This document shows positions 6,047 to 6,116 of a stretch of DNA of 6,116 bases, piece by piece (the stretch's first letter is position 1; each line of letters begins with the position of its first letter). Source of the DNA: JBFMAE01 sp040756085. Lineage in GTDB: Bacteria; Desulfobacterota; BSN033; UBA1163. Location of the stretch: NCBI GenBank assembly GCA_040756085.1, contig JBFMAE010000259.1:1-6116 (forward strand), read 5' to 3'. A program made the position numbers and the translations under genes. The notes below the pieces were generated by a model, which saw only the letters and a program-made list of their open reading frames with translations, searched no databases and was not told the origin of the DNA.

Positions 6047-6084
6047 TTTTCTATTTGGCGGTGAGGTACCCGCCAAATAAAAAG
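6047..6084. repeat. Long inverted repeat next to the CACAGAG repeat
   Basis: TATTTGGCGG (6052-6061) and CCGCCAAATA (6070-6079) are a perfect 10-bp inverted repeat with an 8-nt loop. After one mismatch (6051/6080) the pairing continues for three base pairs and one G-T wobble (6047-6050 with 6081-6084). No T-run follows the 3' arm on either strand, so it is not a classical intrinsic terminator. It more likely belongs to an interspersed repeat that includes the CACAGAG units. The remaining 6085-6116 shows no recognisable feature. Confidence 0.65.
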
Positions 6085-6116
6085 CCTTCTGGCCTTTCAG
6101 ACCACGTCCTTTCCTG

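Noticed and set aside
6052..6079. Intrinsic terminator for the cluster
   Set aside because: The stem is good but no T-run follows the 3' arm on either strand.

Overview
The window holds a compact three-gene protein quality-control cluster on the + strand. In order it encodes a ClpX-like AAA+ unfoldase with an unusual C-terminal extension, a class B (CbpA-type) J-domain co-chaperone, and a large Lon-family Ser/Lys protease of the LonB / AAA_32 type. A short reading frame follows that resembles only the N-terminal domain of the 16S rRNA methyltransferase RsmE. Both ends are intergenic and rich in short repeats. At the extreme left edge there may be the first codons of a divergent minus-strand gene.

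Organism: the genes are typically bacterial, with Shine-Dalgarno sites, a near-consensus sigma-70 promoter and overlapping stop/start codons. The protein flavour, the moderate base composition and the interspersed CACAGAG and CGAATGACA intergenic repeats suggest a Deltaproteobacteria / Desulfobacterota-like lineage (Syntrophobacterales-like or an uncultured relative). This is inference from style, not a database result.

Layout: positions 1-37 may be the start of a divergent gene. Positions 38-413 are non-coding, with a CGAAT-type repeat, two hairpin-forming stretches and a good promoter (TTGAAA, 17 nt, TATACT) about 30 nt before the first gene. Positions 414-2201 encode the ClpX paralogue. 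Positions 2201-3118 encode the J protein, whose ATG shares one base with the preceding TAA. An AT-rich gap of 149 nt (3119-3267) precedes the Lon-like gene at 3268-5754. The RsmE-like fragment (5747-5980) overlaps the Lon-like gene by 8 nt. The rest (5981-6116) is non-coding and carries a short palindrome, three CACAGAG units and a long inverted repeat.

How the genes may work together: the unfoldase keeps the ClpX catalytic residues and the IGF loop that docks ClpP, but it has no zinc-binding domain and no RKH loop, so it should choose substrates differently from housekeeping ClpX. The J protein would recruit DnaK (encoded elsewhere) to misfolded clients, and the Lon-like protease would be a second proteolytic route. 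Near-coupled translation of the first two genes suggests a functional pair. The most unusual point is that the unfoldase appears to carry two extra, degenerate copies of its own small C-terminal AAA+ subdomain. Physical cooperation among the three proteins is a hypothesis from gene order.
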